Below, piece by piece: positions 8,443-16,952 of a DNA stretch of 64,000 nt. This stretch comes from Rhodoferax sp. OV413. GTDB lineage: Bacteria; Pseudomonadota; Gammaproteobacteria; Burkholderiales; Burkholderiaceae_C. Where the stretch lies: contig NZ_FNJA01000003.1 in the NCBI RefSeq assembly GCF_900104385.1, forward strand, positions 1 to 64,000. Reading direction: 5' to 3'. The notes beneath the pieces were generated by a model. It saw only the letters and a list, made by a program, of their open reading frames with translations. It was not told the DNA's origin and ran no database searches. The position numbers were made by a program, and so were the translations under genes. How positions within the stretch are numbered: position 1 is the first letter of the stretch; each line of letters begins with the position of its first letter.

Positions 8443-8537
8443 CAGTTGAAAAAGGTCAACGGCTGGCTGGTGGCGGGCGCAGAGGGCTGGTTTTAAGGGC
8501 CTGCGCCAGCCCGGGTGGCTAGCTGGAATAGAAGCGA

Positions 8538-8566
8538 ACTATATGCGAATAATTCTCATTTGTCAA
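8538..8566 (-). promoter_or_regulatory. Fur-repressed sigma-70 promoter of the haem operon
   Basis: On the minus strand, TTGACA (8566-8561) is followed after exactly 17 bp by TATAGT (8543-8538). The spacer is occupied by AAATGAGAATTATTCGCAT (8561-8543), a textbook ferric-uptake-regulator operator. Iron-loaded Fur would block RNA polymerase directly. The expected transcript start is near 8531, about 90 nt ahead of the receptor. Confidence 0.8.
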
Positions 8567-8607
8567 AATCCTTGACACAACTTGTGACATACAGATTGCT
8601 ACCGTGG

Positions 8608-8653
8608 CTATCGAATGAATACAAATTTTCTATCGATTGTAATTAATTAATAG
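8608..8653 (+). promoter_or_regulatory. Possible OxyR-type operator ahead of ahpC
   Basis: An AT-rich stretch holds CTATCGA at 8608 and again at 8630, 22 bp apart, followed by ATAG at 8650, spacing roughly one OxyR half-site repeat. A TTGACA at 8572 could be the -35 of an ahpC promoter. OxyR usually controls ahpC in Burkholderiales, but the match to the four-part consensus is partial. Confidence 0.3.
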
Positions 8654-8729
8654 CTTATCATGCAGTCTGGTAGCCAGCGCATTCCGCACCTAGCCACCTG
8701 CAAGTTACTAACTTCCATAGGAAACCACC

Positions 8730-9293
8730 ATGTCTTTGATCAATACCCAAGTCCAGCCTTTCAAGACCGAAGCCTTTCACAACGGCAAGTTCGTTACCGT
8801 GAGCGATGAGACGCTGAAGGGCAAATGGTCTGTGCTGATCTTCATGCCGGCCGCCTTCACCTTCAACTGCCCTACCGAAATCGAAGACGCTGCTGAAAAC
8901 TATGGCGAATTCCAGAAGATGGGTGCCGAGGTTTACATCGTCACCACCGACACCCATTTCTCGCACAAGGTGTGGCACGAAACCTCGCCCGCCGTCGGCA
9001 AGGCCAAGTTCCCACTGGTGGGCGACCCTACCCACACGCTGACCAACGCTTTCGGCGTGCACATCCCTGAAGAAGGCCTGGCACTGCGCGGCACCTTCAT
9101 CATCAACCCAGAGCTGGTGATCAAGACGGCTGAAATCCATTCCAACGAAATCGCCCGCGACGTCAAGGAAACCGTGCGCAAGTTGAAGGCTGCCCAGTAC
9201 ACCGCCGCCCACCCCGGTGAAGTTTGCCCTGCCAAGTGGAATGAAGGCGCTGCTACCCTGACCCCTTCTTTGGACCTGGTCGGCAAGATCTAA
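8730..9293 (+). CDS. ahpC: Alkyl hydroperoxide reductase peroxiredoxin AhpC
   Basis: A 187-residue 2-Cys peroxiredoxin. The peroxidatic cysteine is in AFTFNCPTE near residue 47 and the resolving cysteine is in HPGEVCPAKW near 166. It reduces hydrogen peroxide and organic peroxides in the cytoplasm using electrons from AhpF, encoded directly downstream. GGAAACC precedes the ATG. It is transcribed divergently from the haem operon, so the shared 287-bp region links peroxide defence and haem uptake. Confidence 0.97.
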   Translation: MSLINTQVQPFKTEAFHNGKFVTVSDETLKGKWSVLIFMPAAFTFNCPTEIEDAAENYGEFQKMGAEVYIVTTDTHFSHKVWHETSPAVGKAKFPLVGDPTHTLTNAFGVHIPEEGLALRGTFIINPELVIKTAEIHSNEIARDVKETVRKLKAAQYTAAHPGEVCPAKWNEGAATLTPSLDLVGKI

Positions 9294-9315
9294 ATCTGCG
9301 CAATTGACTAAACCC

Positions 9316-9340
9316 GCCGCCGGCTCACGAGGCTGGCGGC
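9316..9340 (+). other. Hairpin between ahpC and ahpF
   Basis: GCCGCCGGC (9316-9324) pairs with GCTGGCGGC (9332-9340) over nine base pairs with one G-U pair and a 7-nt loop. No T-run follows, so it is more likely an RNA stabiliser or a partial attenuator that keeps ahpC more abundant than ahpF than a full terminator. Confidence 0.45.
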
Positions 9341-9361
9341 AGTATTGACTGAAAGAAAAGT

Positions 9362-10936
9362 ATGTTGGACGACAACCTCAAAGCACAACTGAAAAGCTAC
9401 CTGGAACGGGTCACAAAGCCGTTCGAGATCACAGCTTCGCTGGACGACAGCAAAGGCGCTGTCGAAATGCGCGGCCTGCTGGAGGACATCATCGCGTTGT
9501 CCGACAAGATCACCCTGAAGACCGACGGCACGGACGCACGCAAGCCTTCGTTCAGCCTGAACCGCATCGGCAGCGATATGAGCCTGCGCTTTGCGGCCGT
9601 TCCCATGGGCCATGAATTCACCTCGCTGGTGCTGGCCCTACTGTGGACCGGCGGCCACCCGCCCAAGGTCGAACCCGGTGTGATTGAGAGCATCCAGGCA
9701 TTGGACGGCGACTTCAATTTCGAGGTCTACATGTCCCTCAGCTGCCACAACTGCCCCGACGTGGTGCAGGCGCTGACGCTGATGTCGGTGTTCAACCCCA
9801 AAATCAAGACGGTCATCGTCGACGGCGCGCTGTACCAGGACGAGGTCAACGCCCGCGAAATCATGGCCGTGCCCAGCATCTACCTGAACGGCAGCCATTT
9901 CGGCTCGGGCCGTATGACGGTGGAAGAAATCGTTACCAAACTCGACACCGGCGCTGCCGACAAAGATGCGGCCCGTCTCTCGGCCAAGGAAGCCTTTGAC
10001 GTGCTGGTCATCGGTGGTGGCCCCGCAGGCGCCGCAGCAGCTGTGTATGCAGCGCGCAAAGGCATCCGCACCGGCATTGCCGCCGAGCGCTTTGGCGGCC
10101 AGGTGAATGACACGCTGGCGATCGAGAACTTCATCTCCGTGCTGGAAACCGACGGCCCCAAATTCGCCATGGGCCTGGACGCGCACGTGAAAGCCTACGG
10201 CGTGGACGTGATGAACCTGCAACGCGGCGACAAGCTGATCCCGGCTACCGCACCCGGCGGCCTGGTTGAGGTGCAGCTGGCCAACGGCGGTTCGCTGAAG
10301 TCCCAAACCGTGATCATCACCACCGGCGCGCGCTGGCGCAATGTCAACGTGCCCGGCGAACAGGAATACAAGAACAAGGGCGTGGCCTACTGCCCGCATT
10401 GCGATGGCCCGCTGTTCAAGGGCAAGCGCGTGGCGGTGATTGGCGGCGGCAACTCGGGTGTCGAAGCGGCCATCGACCTGGCCGGACTGGTGGCGCATGT
10501 GACCCTGATCGAATTTGGCGATGCCCTGCGTGCCGATGCGGTGCTGGTCAAGAAGCTGCAAAGCCTGCCCAACGTGACCATCCACATGTCGGCGCAAACC
10601 ACCGAGCTGACCGGTGACGGCAACAAGCTGAACGGCCTGACCTACACCGACCGCACCAGCGGCCAGAGCCACCACATCGAACTGGAAGGCTGCTTCGTGC
10701 AGATCGGCCTGGTGCCCAACACCGAATGGCTCAAGGGCACGCTGGAACTCAGCAAGCACGGCGAGATCATCGTGGACAACCGGGGCCAGACCTCGTTGCC
10801 CGGTGTGTTCGCCGCCGGTGACGCGACGACCGTGCCCTTCAAGCAGATCATCATCGCCGCAGGCGATGGTGCCAAGGCAGCGCTGGGTGCGTTTGACCAC
10901 CTGATCCGCTCGGCACCGGCAGCAGTCGCTGCCTGA
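9362..10936 (+). CDS. ahpF: Alkyl hydroperoxide reductase flavoprotein subunit AhpF
   Basis: A 524-residue NADH-dependent disulfide reductase for AhpC. The N-terminal glutaredoxin-like pair of folds includes the redox centre SCHNCPD near residue 129. The FAD-binding motif [19 protein letters not shown] lies near 213, the thioredoxin-reductase-like active site AYCPHCDGP near 343, a second dinucleotide fold [19 protein letters not shown] after it, and the FAD end motif [10 protein letters not shown] near the C-terminus. It lies 68 bp after ahpC with a hairpin between. Confidence 0.97.
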   Translation: MLDDNLKAQLKSYLERVTKPFEITASLDDSKGAVEMRGLLEDIIALSDKITLKTDGTDARKPSFSLNRIGSDMSLRFAAVPMGHEFTSLVLALLWTGGHPPKVEPGVIESIQALDGDFNFEVYMSLSCHNCPDVVQALTLMSVFNPKIKTVIVDGALYQDEVNAREIMAVPSIYLNGSHFGSGRMTVEEIVTKLDTGAADKDAARLSAKEAFDVLVIGGGPAGAAAAVYAARKGIRTGIAAERFGGQVNDTLAIENFISVLETDGPKFAMGLDAHVKAYGVDVMNLQRGDKLIPATAPGGLVEVQLANGGSLKSQTVIITTGARWRNVNVPGEQEYKNKGVAYCPHCDGPLFKGKRVAVIGGGNSGVEAAIDLAGLVAHVTLIEFGDALRADAVLVKKLQSLPNVTIHMSAQTTELTGDGNKLNGLTYTDRTSGQSHHIELEGCFVQIGLVPNTEWLKGTLELSKHGEIIVDNRGQTSLPGVFAAGDATTVPFKQIIIAAGDGAKAALGAFDHLIRSAPAAVAA

Positions 10937-11167
10937 TTTCGGAGGGAGGCGTTTGCCTGGCAGCGAGTAATCGCTGACCAGGCATTCCTACGCCACCCCA
11001 TAGCCGCTAGCCGCGGCTGCTCCTGCTGATGTGGTGCTAGGCACGCATCCAACGTATGACGCCTTGTATCATCGACCAGTGGCGCCTGCCGTATTCCCAA
11101 TGGGCGCTTTTTACCCGCCGCCGCACCTCGATGGCGGGTAGATACTCACTGTTCGGAGGTGGAGAGC

Positions 11168-12151
11168 ATGTCGGTTCCAAACTCGGTCGTCGATTACGAA
11201 AACATGTTCGAATGGGCGCCGGTCTCTTTGTGGCTGGAAGACTACAGCGCCATCAAGCAGCTGTTCGAAGGCTGGCGCGCGCAAGGAGTGGTCGATCTGC
11301 GGGCCCACTTCCGCCAATTCCCCGATCTGCTTGTGCAATGCTCACGCAGCCTGCAGGTGATACGGGTCAACCGCCAGACCTTGCTGCTGCTGGCAGCCCA
11401 AAGCCAGGCAGAGCTGGTAACCCGGCTGCCGGAGATATTTGGCCCTGACACCATGGTGGCCCTGACGGCCGAACTCGATTACCTGTGGCAGGGCTGTCTG
11501 CATTTTTCCAAAGAAACCGTCAACTACGCGCTGGACGGCCGACGCATCCACGCCGAGATCCATGTGCGGGTGCTGCCCGGCTACGAGGACACCTGGGAGC
11601 GCGTGATGGTGACGTTTGACGACATCACCGCCCGCAAGGAAATTGCCGCCAACCTTGAATACGTCAGCACCCATGATGCGCTCACTGGCCTGTACAACCG
11701 GGCGTTCTACGCCGCCGAACTGGAGCGGGTGGCACAGCATGGCCTGTGGCCGCTGTGCGTGGTAACCATGGACCTCAACGGCCTGAAACGCATCAACGAC
11801 GCGCATGGCCATGCAGCGGGCGACGCCGTGCTGAAGCGGGTGGGCGAGGTGCTGCGCCAGGCCCGCACCGACGCCAGTTGGTCCATGGTGCGCACTGGCG
11901 GCGACGAGTTTGTGGCCTTGCTGCCAGGCTGCAATGAAACCATGGCTCAAACGCTGATCACCCGGATCGAGTCGCTGGTCGCCGCATCCAATGCATCACA
12001 GCCCGGCCATGCGCTCAGCCTGTCCATGGGCATGGCGTCGTGCGATGCCACCGGGCAAGTCGACGAAACCCTGCACCAGGCCGACCAACGGATGTTCGCC
12101 GCCAAGACCCTGTTCTATGAAATGGCGCACCTGGAGCGGCGCCGGTTCTAG
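11168..12151 (+). CDS. PAS-like/GGDEF diguanylate cyclase
   Basis: A 327-residue soluble protein. The first 160 residues look like a PAS-type sensor (VIRVNRQTLLLLAAQSQAEL and VMVTFDDITARKE). The rest is a GGDEF domain beginning STHDALTGLYNR, with VVTMDLNGLKRINDAHGHAAGD and an intact RTGGDEF active site. It should make cyclic di-GMP. The RxxD inhibitory site expected shortly before GGDEF is not in place, so feedback inhibition may be lacking. GGAGG 7 bp ahead supports the ATG at 11168 over the GTG three codons earlier. It converges with the exonuclease gene 12 bp downstream. Confidence 0.88.
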   Translation: MSVPNSVVDYENMFEWAPVSLWLEDYSAIKQLFEGWRAQGVVDLRAHFRQFPDLLVQCSRSLQVIRVNRQTLLLLAAQSQAELVTRLPEIFGPDTMVALTAELDYLWQGCLHFSKETVNYALDGRRIHAEIHVRVLPGYEDTWERVMVTFDDITARKEIAANLEYVSTHDALTGLYNRAFYAAELERVAQHGLWPLCVVTMDLNGLKRINDAHGHAAGDAVLKRVGEVLRQARTDASWSMVRTGGDEFVALLPGCNETMAQTLITRIESLVAASNASQPGHALSLSMGMASCDATGQVDETLHQADQRMFAAKTLFYEMAHLERRRF

Positions 12152-12163
12152 CTGGGGACGACC

Positions 12164-12664
12164 TCAGCGCTGCTCCATCAGCCGCTGCAAGGTGCGCTGC
12201 AGCAGCCGGGCATCGTTGCTGGCACGGTGCCGCTGTTCGCCCAGTTCTTCGCCCACCTGCTGCTTGAGGTCGTGCCAGCGGTCAGCCTCGTCTTCGCGCA
12301 GCAGCGAGCGCAGGTTTTCCAGCTTGAAATAAGGGCTCAGCTCGGCCACCTCGTACAGCGCGCTGATCCAGGTGAAATCGTTGGCCCAGCCGTCGGAATA
12401 CACGGTTTGGCCGCGCAACTGGGTATTGAGCAAATGGGCCACCTCTACTGCAGACCGGCCTTTGTCCACCACCAACCCGCGTGGAATGCGGTGCAAGAGC
12501 TCTGCCTCCGGGTCCCAGTGGGTCCATTCGGGCTCTGGGCGGATCAGGGTGCAAAAGCTCTTGCCATCGGACAACACGCAGCCCACTTCAATCGGATAGC
12601 TGCTGCGCCCAAAGCCCGACGCTTCAATGTCGAGCACGGCGGGCATGGGGGTGGTCAAAAGCAT
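12164..12664 (-). CDS. DnaQ/RNase T-like 3'-5' exonuclease
   Basis: A protein of about 166 residues with an exonuclease core: AVLDIEASGFG near the N-terminus gives the DxE metal pair, WANDFTWISALYE supplies the second acidic motif, and HRASNDARLLQ near the C-terminus gives the HxxxxD motif. It likely trims DNA or RNA 3' ends. The start is ambiguous: ATGs at 12715, 12664 and 12646 are in frame and none has a clear ribosome site; the middle one is used here. Confidence 0.75.
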   Translation of the reverse strand: MLLTTPMPAVLDIEASGFGRSSYPIEVGCVLSDGKSFCTLIRPEPEWTHWDPEAELLHRIPRGLVVDKGRSAVEVAHLLNTQLRGQTVYSDGWANDFTWISALYEVAELSPYFKLENLRSLLREDEADRWHDLKQQVGEELGEQRHRASNDARLLQRTLQRLMEQR

Positions 12665-12834
12665 TTGCACGATTGTGCCGGCCAAGTAGGCCGGGTCAAT
12701 GTGTGTTTCCCTCATTTCTATGAAATTGCTGCACGCAGAGGCGCGCCCTGTTAGCGGTGCATACAGGGCTTGCGAATGCCTATCACGCGTGTTCGCACTC
12801 TGACCGAAAACCTGGGGGCATAGACCATTCTTTT

Positions 12835-12863
12835 TTGATTTAGCGCAAAGCCTCGCCGACAAT
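12835..12863 (+). promoter_or_regulatory. Candidate sigma-70 promoter of bfr
   Basis: TTGATT (12835-12840) and GACAAT (12858-12863) are separated by 17 bp, about 44 bp ahead of the bacterioferritin start. No Fur-type box is visible over it. Confidence 0.45.
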
Positions 12864-12907
12864 GCACGCCGAAGCAATCTTGCCAACACATACAAAGGAC
12901 GGCCACC

Positions 12908-13384
12908 ATGAAGGGCGACCCACAAGTCATCGCGCATCTGCAAGCGCAACTCAAGAACGAACTCACCGCCATCAACCAGTACTTTCTGCACTACCGCATG
13001 TACAAGCACTGGGGCTTGGACAAGCTGGCGAAGAAAGAATACGAAGAATCCATCGGCGAGATGAAGCACGCCGACAAGCTGATGGACCGCATCTTCATGC
13101 TGGACGGTCTGCCCAATCTGCAAGACCTGGCCAAAATCCTGGTCGGCGAAGACGTGCCCGAATGCCTGGCCTGCGACCTGAAGGCCGAATACGGCGCGCA
13201 AGCCACCATCAAGGACGGCATCGCCTACTGCGAAACCGTGCGCGACTACGTGTCCCGCGACCTGCTGCAAGGCATTCTGGACGACACCGAAGAGCACATC
13301 GACTTCCTGGAAACCCAGATCGACCTGGTCGGCAAAGTCGGTATCCAGAACTATCTGCAAAGCCAGATGGGCGAACTCGGCTAA
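12908..13384 (+). CDS. bfr: Bacterioferritin
   Basis: A 158-residue four-helix iron-storage protein. Diiron ferroxidase ligands are present: Glu18, Glu51 and His54 (GEMKHADKLM), plus the EEHIDFLE motif near 127-134. The haem-ligand Met52 is also present, so it should bind haem between subunit pairs. It oxidises and stores iron in a 24-mer shell. AAAGGACGGCCACC precedes the ATG. Its nearness to the haem-uptake operon fits an iron theme, though it is a separate transcript. Confidence 0.97.
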   Translation: MKGDPQVIAHLQAQLKNELTAINQYFLHYRMYKHWGLDKLAKKEYEESIGEMKHADKLMDRIFMLDGLPNLQDLAKILVGEDVPECLACDLKAEYGAQATIKDGIAYCETVRDYVSRDLLQGILDDTEEHIDFLETQIDLVGKVGIQNYLQSQMGELG

Positions 13385-13404
13385 ACGCTGCCAGGCTCAT
13401 CCGC

Positions 13405-13440
13405 ATAGCGGGCCGGTGCAAACCGGTCCGCTATTTTTTT
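13405..13440 (+). terminator. Rho-independent terminator of bfr
   Basis: ATAGCGGGCCGGT (13405-13417) pairs with ACCGGTCCGCTAT (13422-13434) across a GCAA tetraloop with one G-U pair, followed by a run of seven T. It lies 20 bp after the bfr stop. Confidence 0.9.
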
Positions 13441-13476
13441 GGTAGCTGCTAGCGCAGGATCTACCTGCGCTACAGC
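13431..13476 (+). repeat. Palindromic element between convergent bfr and yhaN
   Basis: CTATTTTTTTGGTAGCTGCT, then AGCGCAGGATCTACCTGCGC, then TACAG. The core GCGCAGGATCTACCTGCGC folds on itself. It begins in the T-run of the bfr terminator and lies just past the yhaN stop, so it may terminate the opposite transcript. Confidence 0.85.
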
Positions 13477-13484
13477 CCTTATTT

Positions 13485-16400
13485 TTATAAATGGTGGATG
13501 GCGATCGCCTCTGCCGGCAACGCCGCCTGGGCTACTTGCAGCAGATGCTGGTGGTGGGTGAACAGCAGCACCTGGCCTCCTTGAGCGAAGCGGGCCAGAG
13601 CCTGGAACACCTGGGCGGCGCGGCTGTCGTCGGAAGTCATCAGCACATCGTCCAGCACCAGCGGCATGGCTTTGCCGGCCTCGCGCTGCAACTCCAGCGC
13701 GGCCAGGCGCAGGGCCAGGTACAGCTGGTCGGCCGTGCCCTCGCTCATGGCCTCGACGCCTATCACCCGACCGTCGGCGCCCTCGGCCTGTAGCACCGGC
13801 TTGTCGGCCGATGCATCGACCACCAGCTTCGGATAGCGCCCACCGGTAATCAAGCCAAAGTACTCGGACGCCAACCGCAGCATAGGCGCCTGGGCACGTT
13901 CGCGGAAGCGCTTCAAGGCCTCTTGCAGCAGGGTTTCGGCCAGCCGCAGCTGGGCCCAGGGCCGGACTGCGCCACGCAGGCGGGCGACGGCTGATTCCAT
14001 CTGCTCGCGCGCATCGGCCGCCGCGGCCGAGGTGTCTATGGCCTGCAGCGCGCGGCGGGCGTTCTGCGCAGCTTCCGTCGCCTGGGCGATGTCCAGGTCC
14101 AGCTGCGCGACGCGGGCCTCGCAGGCGCTGCGCTCGGCGTCGGTATCCACCACATCGACGCCGGCCACCGTCGCCCGCAGCTCGGCCAAGGGCCGCGTCG
14201 CCGCCTGTTGCAGCTGGCCTTCCAGCGTGCGCAGTTGCTCTTGCAGTGCGCGCTTGGCCTGGGAGCGATCCTCGGCCTCTGGCAACTCGGCCGCGTCGCT
14301 TACCGATGCCGCTGCACACATGGCTTGCAGCACGCTCTGGCTGGTCGACTTCTGCTGGCCCGCTGCTGCCTGCTGGCGCAGAGCCACGTCAAGCCGGCGC
14401 TGCAGCTCGGCGGCTTGCGTGGCATGCGCCTGGGCCTGGGCCACGCGGGTGCCGAGGCCATCCACAAAATCATCTACGTGCTGCACCGGCGGCTCCTGCA
14501 GCAGCGCGGCCAGCGCCAGGGCCTGGCTGTGCAGTGCATCCTCGCGGACCTGCAGCTGAGCAATCGCCTGGACGCGCCGGGTCTGCTCGGCCTGGGCCTG
14601 GTCGAGTGCCGCCAGCTCGGCCAGGCGCGCCTTGATGGTGGCTGCGCTGCTGGCCGCCGGCAGGAACAGGCGCGCGGTCCAGCCGGCTTGCACGGCCGTC
14701 TGCGCGTCCAGCGCCTGCTGCTGTTCGGCCAGGCTGGCCTGCAGCGCGCTGCGCTCGGCCTGCAGCACGCCGCGCTGCCGGCTGCGCTCGCGGATGCGGG
14801 TTTCGGCTTCCAGCGTGCTGCGCAGCCAGGCCGTGGCCTGCGGCAGCAGGGTCGCCAGATGGGTAGATACCCCCTGCCCGACCGCTTGCAGCGCCGTGGC
14901 CAAAGCCTGGGTGGCTGTCTGCACGCGGGCTTGCAGATCGGCCAACTCACGCTGCAGCGTGTCGTGCTGTTCGCACAGGGCAAGCGCATTCTGCCGCTGG
15001 CCTTGCCACTCGCGCAGCGCGGCGGGCGGGTACGGCGGCAGGCCAGCCTGGGCCAGGGCGGCCTGCCAACCGCTTTGCTGCTGTGCGCTCTGGGCGGCGC
15101 AGGTGCTGCGCTGCTCAGCGATGGCGGCGCGCCGGCTCTGGGCCTCGCTGGTCTGCAACGCGCATTCGGCGGCCTGGGCGGCACGCTCGGCGCCGGCGCG
15201 CAGCAGATCGGCCTGGCGGTCGGCCTCGGCCTGGGCTTGTTCGAAAGCCGCCAGCAACGCCGGATCGGCAGCGGGGTCAGCGTAAGCCTGCTTGAGCTGC
15301 AGCCACTGGCTGTCGCGCTGCTGGCGTGCGGCCTGCAGGCTCTGGGCGGTGACCAGCTCGCCCACAGCCGCGAGCTGCTGTTGACGCAGCTGGTAGGTCT
15401 GCAGCGCGCGTTGCAGGGCGGCGTCTTCCTGCTGCAGTGCGTCGATCTGCGCCGCCAACGCGGTCTGGGCTTTTTCGGCCTCGACGATTTCGGCCAGCAG
15501 CAATGGGCGCGCCGCGTACAAGGCAGTGGTGTCGGGCAGGCGCAGCCCGGCCAGTGCCTGCTGCAGACGGGGCGCCAATGCGTCCAAGCCACGCTGGGCC
15601 TCGGCCAAGCGCTTGGGCATATCACCCAAGGCCTGGGCTTGTTGCACGGCCGCTTCCACTGCGGCTTGCAGCGGTTGGGCCACGCTGTGGGTATCTGCAT
15701 CGGTGGCTTCGGTCAGTTGGGCATCGATCTGCGCCAGCCGCGCCTGCTGCTGCGCCAGCGCCTGGGTCTGGCGCGCCGAGTTATCGAGCAAGTCGTCCAG
15801 CGCAACCCGGTCCGCCGTGCCCGGCACGGCTGCCAGCACCGCGGCCAAGTCCTGCTGCGGGGCGATGCGCTGGGCCATGGCCGCCAACGCGGCCGCGCCC
15901 TGCTCCACCTGGGTTTGGGTTTGCAGGCGCTCACTGCGCTGCTGGCGCACGGCGGCGCAGTCGCGCAGCAGGCGTTCGATGGCGGGCGCATGGGCCAGCA
16001 AGGTCGGCTCCAGCCGCAGGCCGGACTGGGACTGGGCGCAGTGGTCGATCTCGGCCTGGGCGGCGTCCCACTGGCTGTGGGTCGTGTGCAGGCTGTGCTG
16101 CGCAGCCAGGCGCTGCTCGCGTGCGTCAAGCGCTAACAAACTTACAGTGTTTTGTGCCTCTAGCGTAGACTCTACCTGCGCATGCTGCTGCAATAAAGGT
16201 AGCACGGCGCGCAGCTCGGTCAGCGCGTGGATGCGCTTGGTCTGGCTGGCCAGTTGTTGCTTCAGGTCGGCCAGCTGGGCAGTGGCGGTCTCCAGCGCGC
16301 GCTGCCGGTCCTTCCATTCGGCCGGTCGAACCAGCGCGGCCTTGAAGGCGGCCTTGTGCTCTTCGATCTGGCGCAGCGCCTCGGGGATGGTGGCCTGGGT

Positions 16401-16952
16401 GGCGCGCGGGCTGTAGTAGCTTTTGGCGTCGTCCTGCAGGCTGGCCAGCAGTGCCTTCACGCCTTGCAGGCCGGCGCTGGCTTCGAACAGCGCAGCCCCC
16501 AGCTCGCCCTCGCCCTTCAGCAGGTCTTCGCCGCCCTGGCGCAAACGCGCGTGGTCCAGGCCGAAGCTGCGCTCAAAGCCCGCGCGGTCCAGGCCGCCGG
16601 TCAGCGCCTGGGCGATGGCAGCCGACACCGGTGTGGCCAGCGGCAGGCCGGTAGCCGGGTCGGCGGCGGTGAGTGCATCCTTGTTCTTCTTGCGCCGTGC
16701 TAGCGCCACCTGCTGGCCATCGGCATCGGCAAACACACCTGCCAGTAGCAGCTTGCCGCTGTCGTGCACAAAGTTGTCGGCGCTGCGCAGCGGAATGCCG
16801 AAACGCAGGTCGGCCATGGCGCGCAGGGCCGAGGACTTGCCGGCCTCGTTGGGGCCGTACAGCAGGTGCACCTGGGCGGAGCTGGCGCTGAAGTCCAGCA
16901 CTTTGTCGGTGAACGGGCCGAAGGCGCTCAAGAAAAGTTTTTGCAGCTTCAT
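13485..16952 (-). CDS. yhaN: YhaN-type SMC-like ATPase (partner of YhaO nuclease)
   Basis: An 1155-residue protein. The N-terminus, KLQKLFLSAFGPFTDKVLDF with Walker A LLYGPNEAGKSS near residue 35, and the C-terminus with the ABC signature-like AMSEGTADQLYLALRLAALEL and Walker B MPLVLDDVLMTSDD, form a split ATPase as in SbcC/Rad50. The roughly 900 residues between are Gln/Ala/Leu-rich and mostly coiled coil. With YhaO it probably forms a double-strand-end processing complex, but this group is little studied. The ATG at 16952 overlaps the yhaO stop (ATGA). A decayed palindromic element lies in frame at residues about 250-265. Confidence 0.85.
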   Translation of the reverse strand: MKLQKLFLSAFGPFTDKVLDFSASSAQVHLLYGPNEAGKSSALRAMADLRFGIPLRSADNFVHDSGKLLLAGVFADADGQQVALARRKKNKDALTAADPATGLPLATPVSAAIAQALTGGLDRAGFERSFGLDHARLRQGGEDLLKGEGELGAALFEASAGLQGVKALLASLQDDAKSYYSPRATQATIPEALRQIEEHKAAFKAALVRPAEWKDRQRALETATAQLADLKQQLASQTKRIHALTELRAVLPLLQQHAQVESTLEAQNTVSLLALDAREQRLAAQHSLHTTHSQWDAAQAEIDHCAQSQSGLRLEPTLLAHAPAIERLLRDCAAVRQQRSERLQTQTQVEQGAAALAAMAQRIAPQQDLAAVLAAVPGTADRVALDDLLDNSARQTQALAQQQARLAQIDAQLTEATDADTHSVAQPLQAAVEAAVQQAQALGDMPKRLAEAQRGLDALAPRLQQALAGLRLPDTTALYAARPLLLAEIVEAEKAQTALAAQIDALQQEDAALQRALQTYQLRQQQLAAVGELVTAQSLQAARQQRDSQWLQLKQAYADPAADPALLAAFEQAQAEADRQADLLRAGAERAAQAAECALQTSEAQSRRAAIAEQRSTCAAQSAQQQSGWQAALAQAGLPPYPPAALREWQGQRQNALALCEQHDTLQRELADLQARVQTATQALATALQAVGQGVSTHLATLLPQATAWLRSTLEAETRIRERSRQRGVLQAERSALQASLAEQQQALDAQTAVQAGWTARLFLPAASSAATIKARLAELAALDQAQAEQTRRVQAIAQLQVREDALHSQALALAALLQEPPVQHVDDFVDGLGTRVAQAQAHATQAAELQRRLDVALRQQAAAGQQKSTSQSVLQAMCAAASVSDAAELPEAEDRSQAKRALQEQLRTLEGQLQQAATRPLAELRATVAGVDVVDTDAERSACEARVAQLDLDIAQATEAAQNARRALQAIDTSAAAADAREQMESAVARLRGAVRPWAQLRLAETLLQEALKRFRERAQAPMLRLASEYFGLITGGRYPKLVVDASADKPVLQAEGADGRVIGVEAMSEGTADQLYLALRLAALELQREAGKAMPLVLDDVLMTSDDSRAAQVFQALARFAQGGQVLLFTHHQHLLQVAQAALPAEAIAIHHL
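16159..16204 (-). repeat. Palindromic element inside yhaN
   Basis: TCTAGCGTAGACTCTACCTG and CGCATGCTGCTGCAATAAAG match the family core and flank with several changes. It encodes LPLLQQHAQVESTLEAQ in the coiled-coil arm. The changed bases remove the stop codons that the consensus would place in this frame. Confidence 0.65.

Noticed and set aside
10955-10983. Hairpin GCCTGGCAGCGA/TCGCTGACCAGGC after ahpF as a terminator
   Set aside because: A bulged stem without a T-run; it may fold, but evidence for termination is too weak to list.
10996-11042. Possible element after ahpF (CATAGCCGCTAGCCGCGGC)
   Set aside because: Contains GCTAGC and TGCTAG, but spacing and core do not align with the family.
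12715-13360. Upstream extension of the exonuclease frame through bfr
   Set aside because: The extra part lies antisense to the well-supported bacterioferritin gene and precedes the exonuclease motifs.
14208-16136. Long open frame antisense to yhaN
   Set aside because: Gln/Leu/Gly low-complexity mirror of a coiled-coil gene with strong third-position GC; no start signal or domain.
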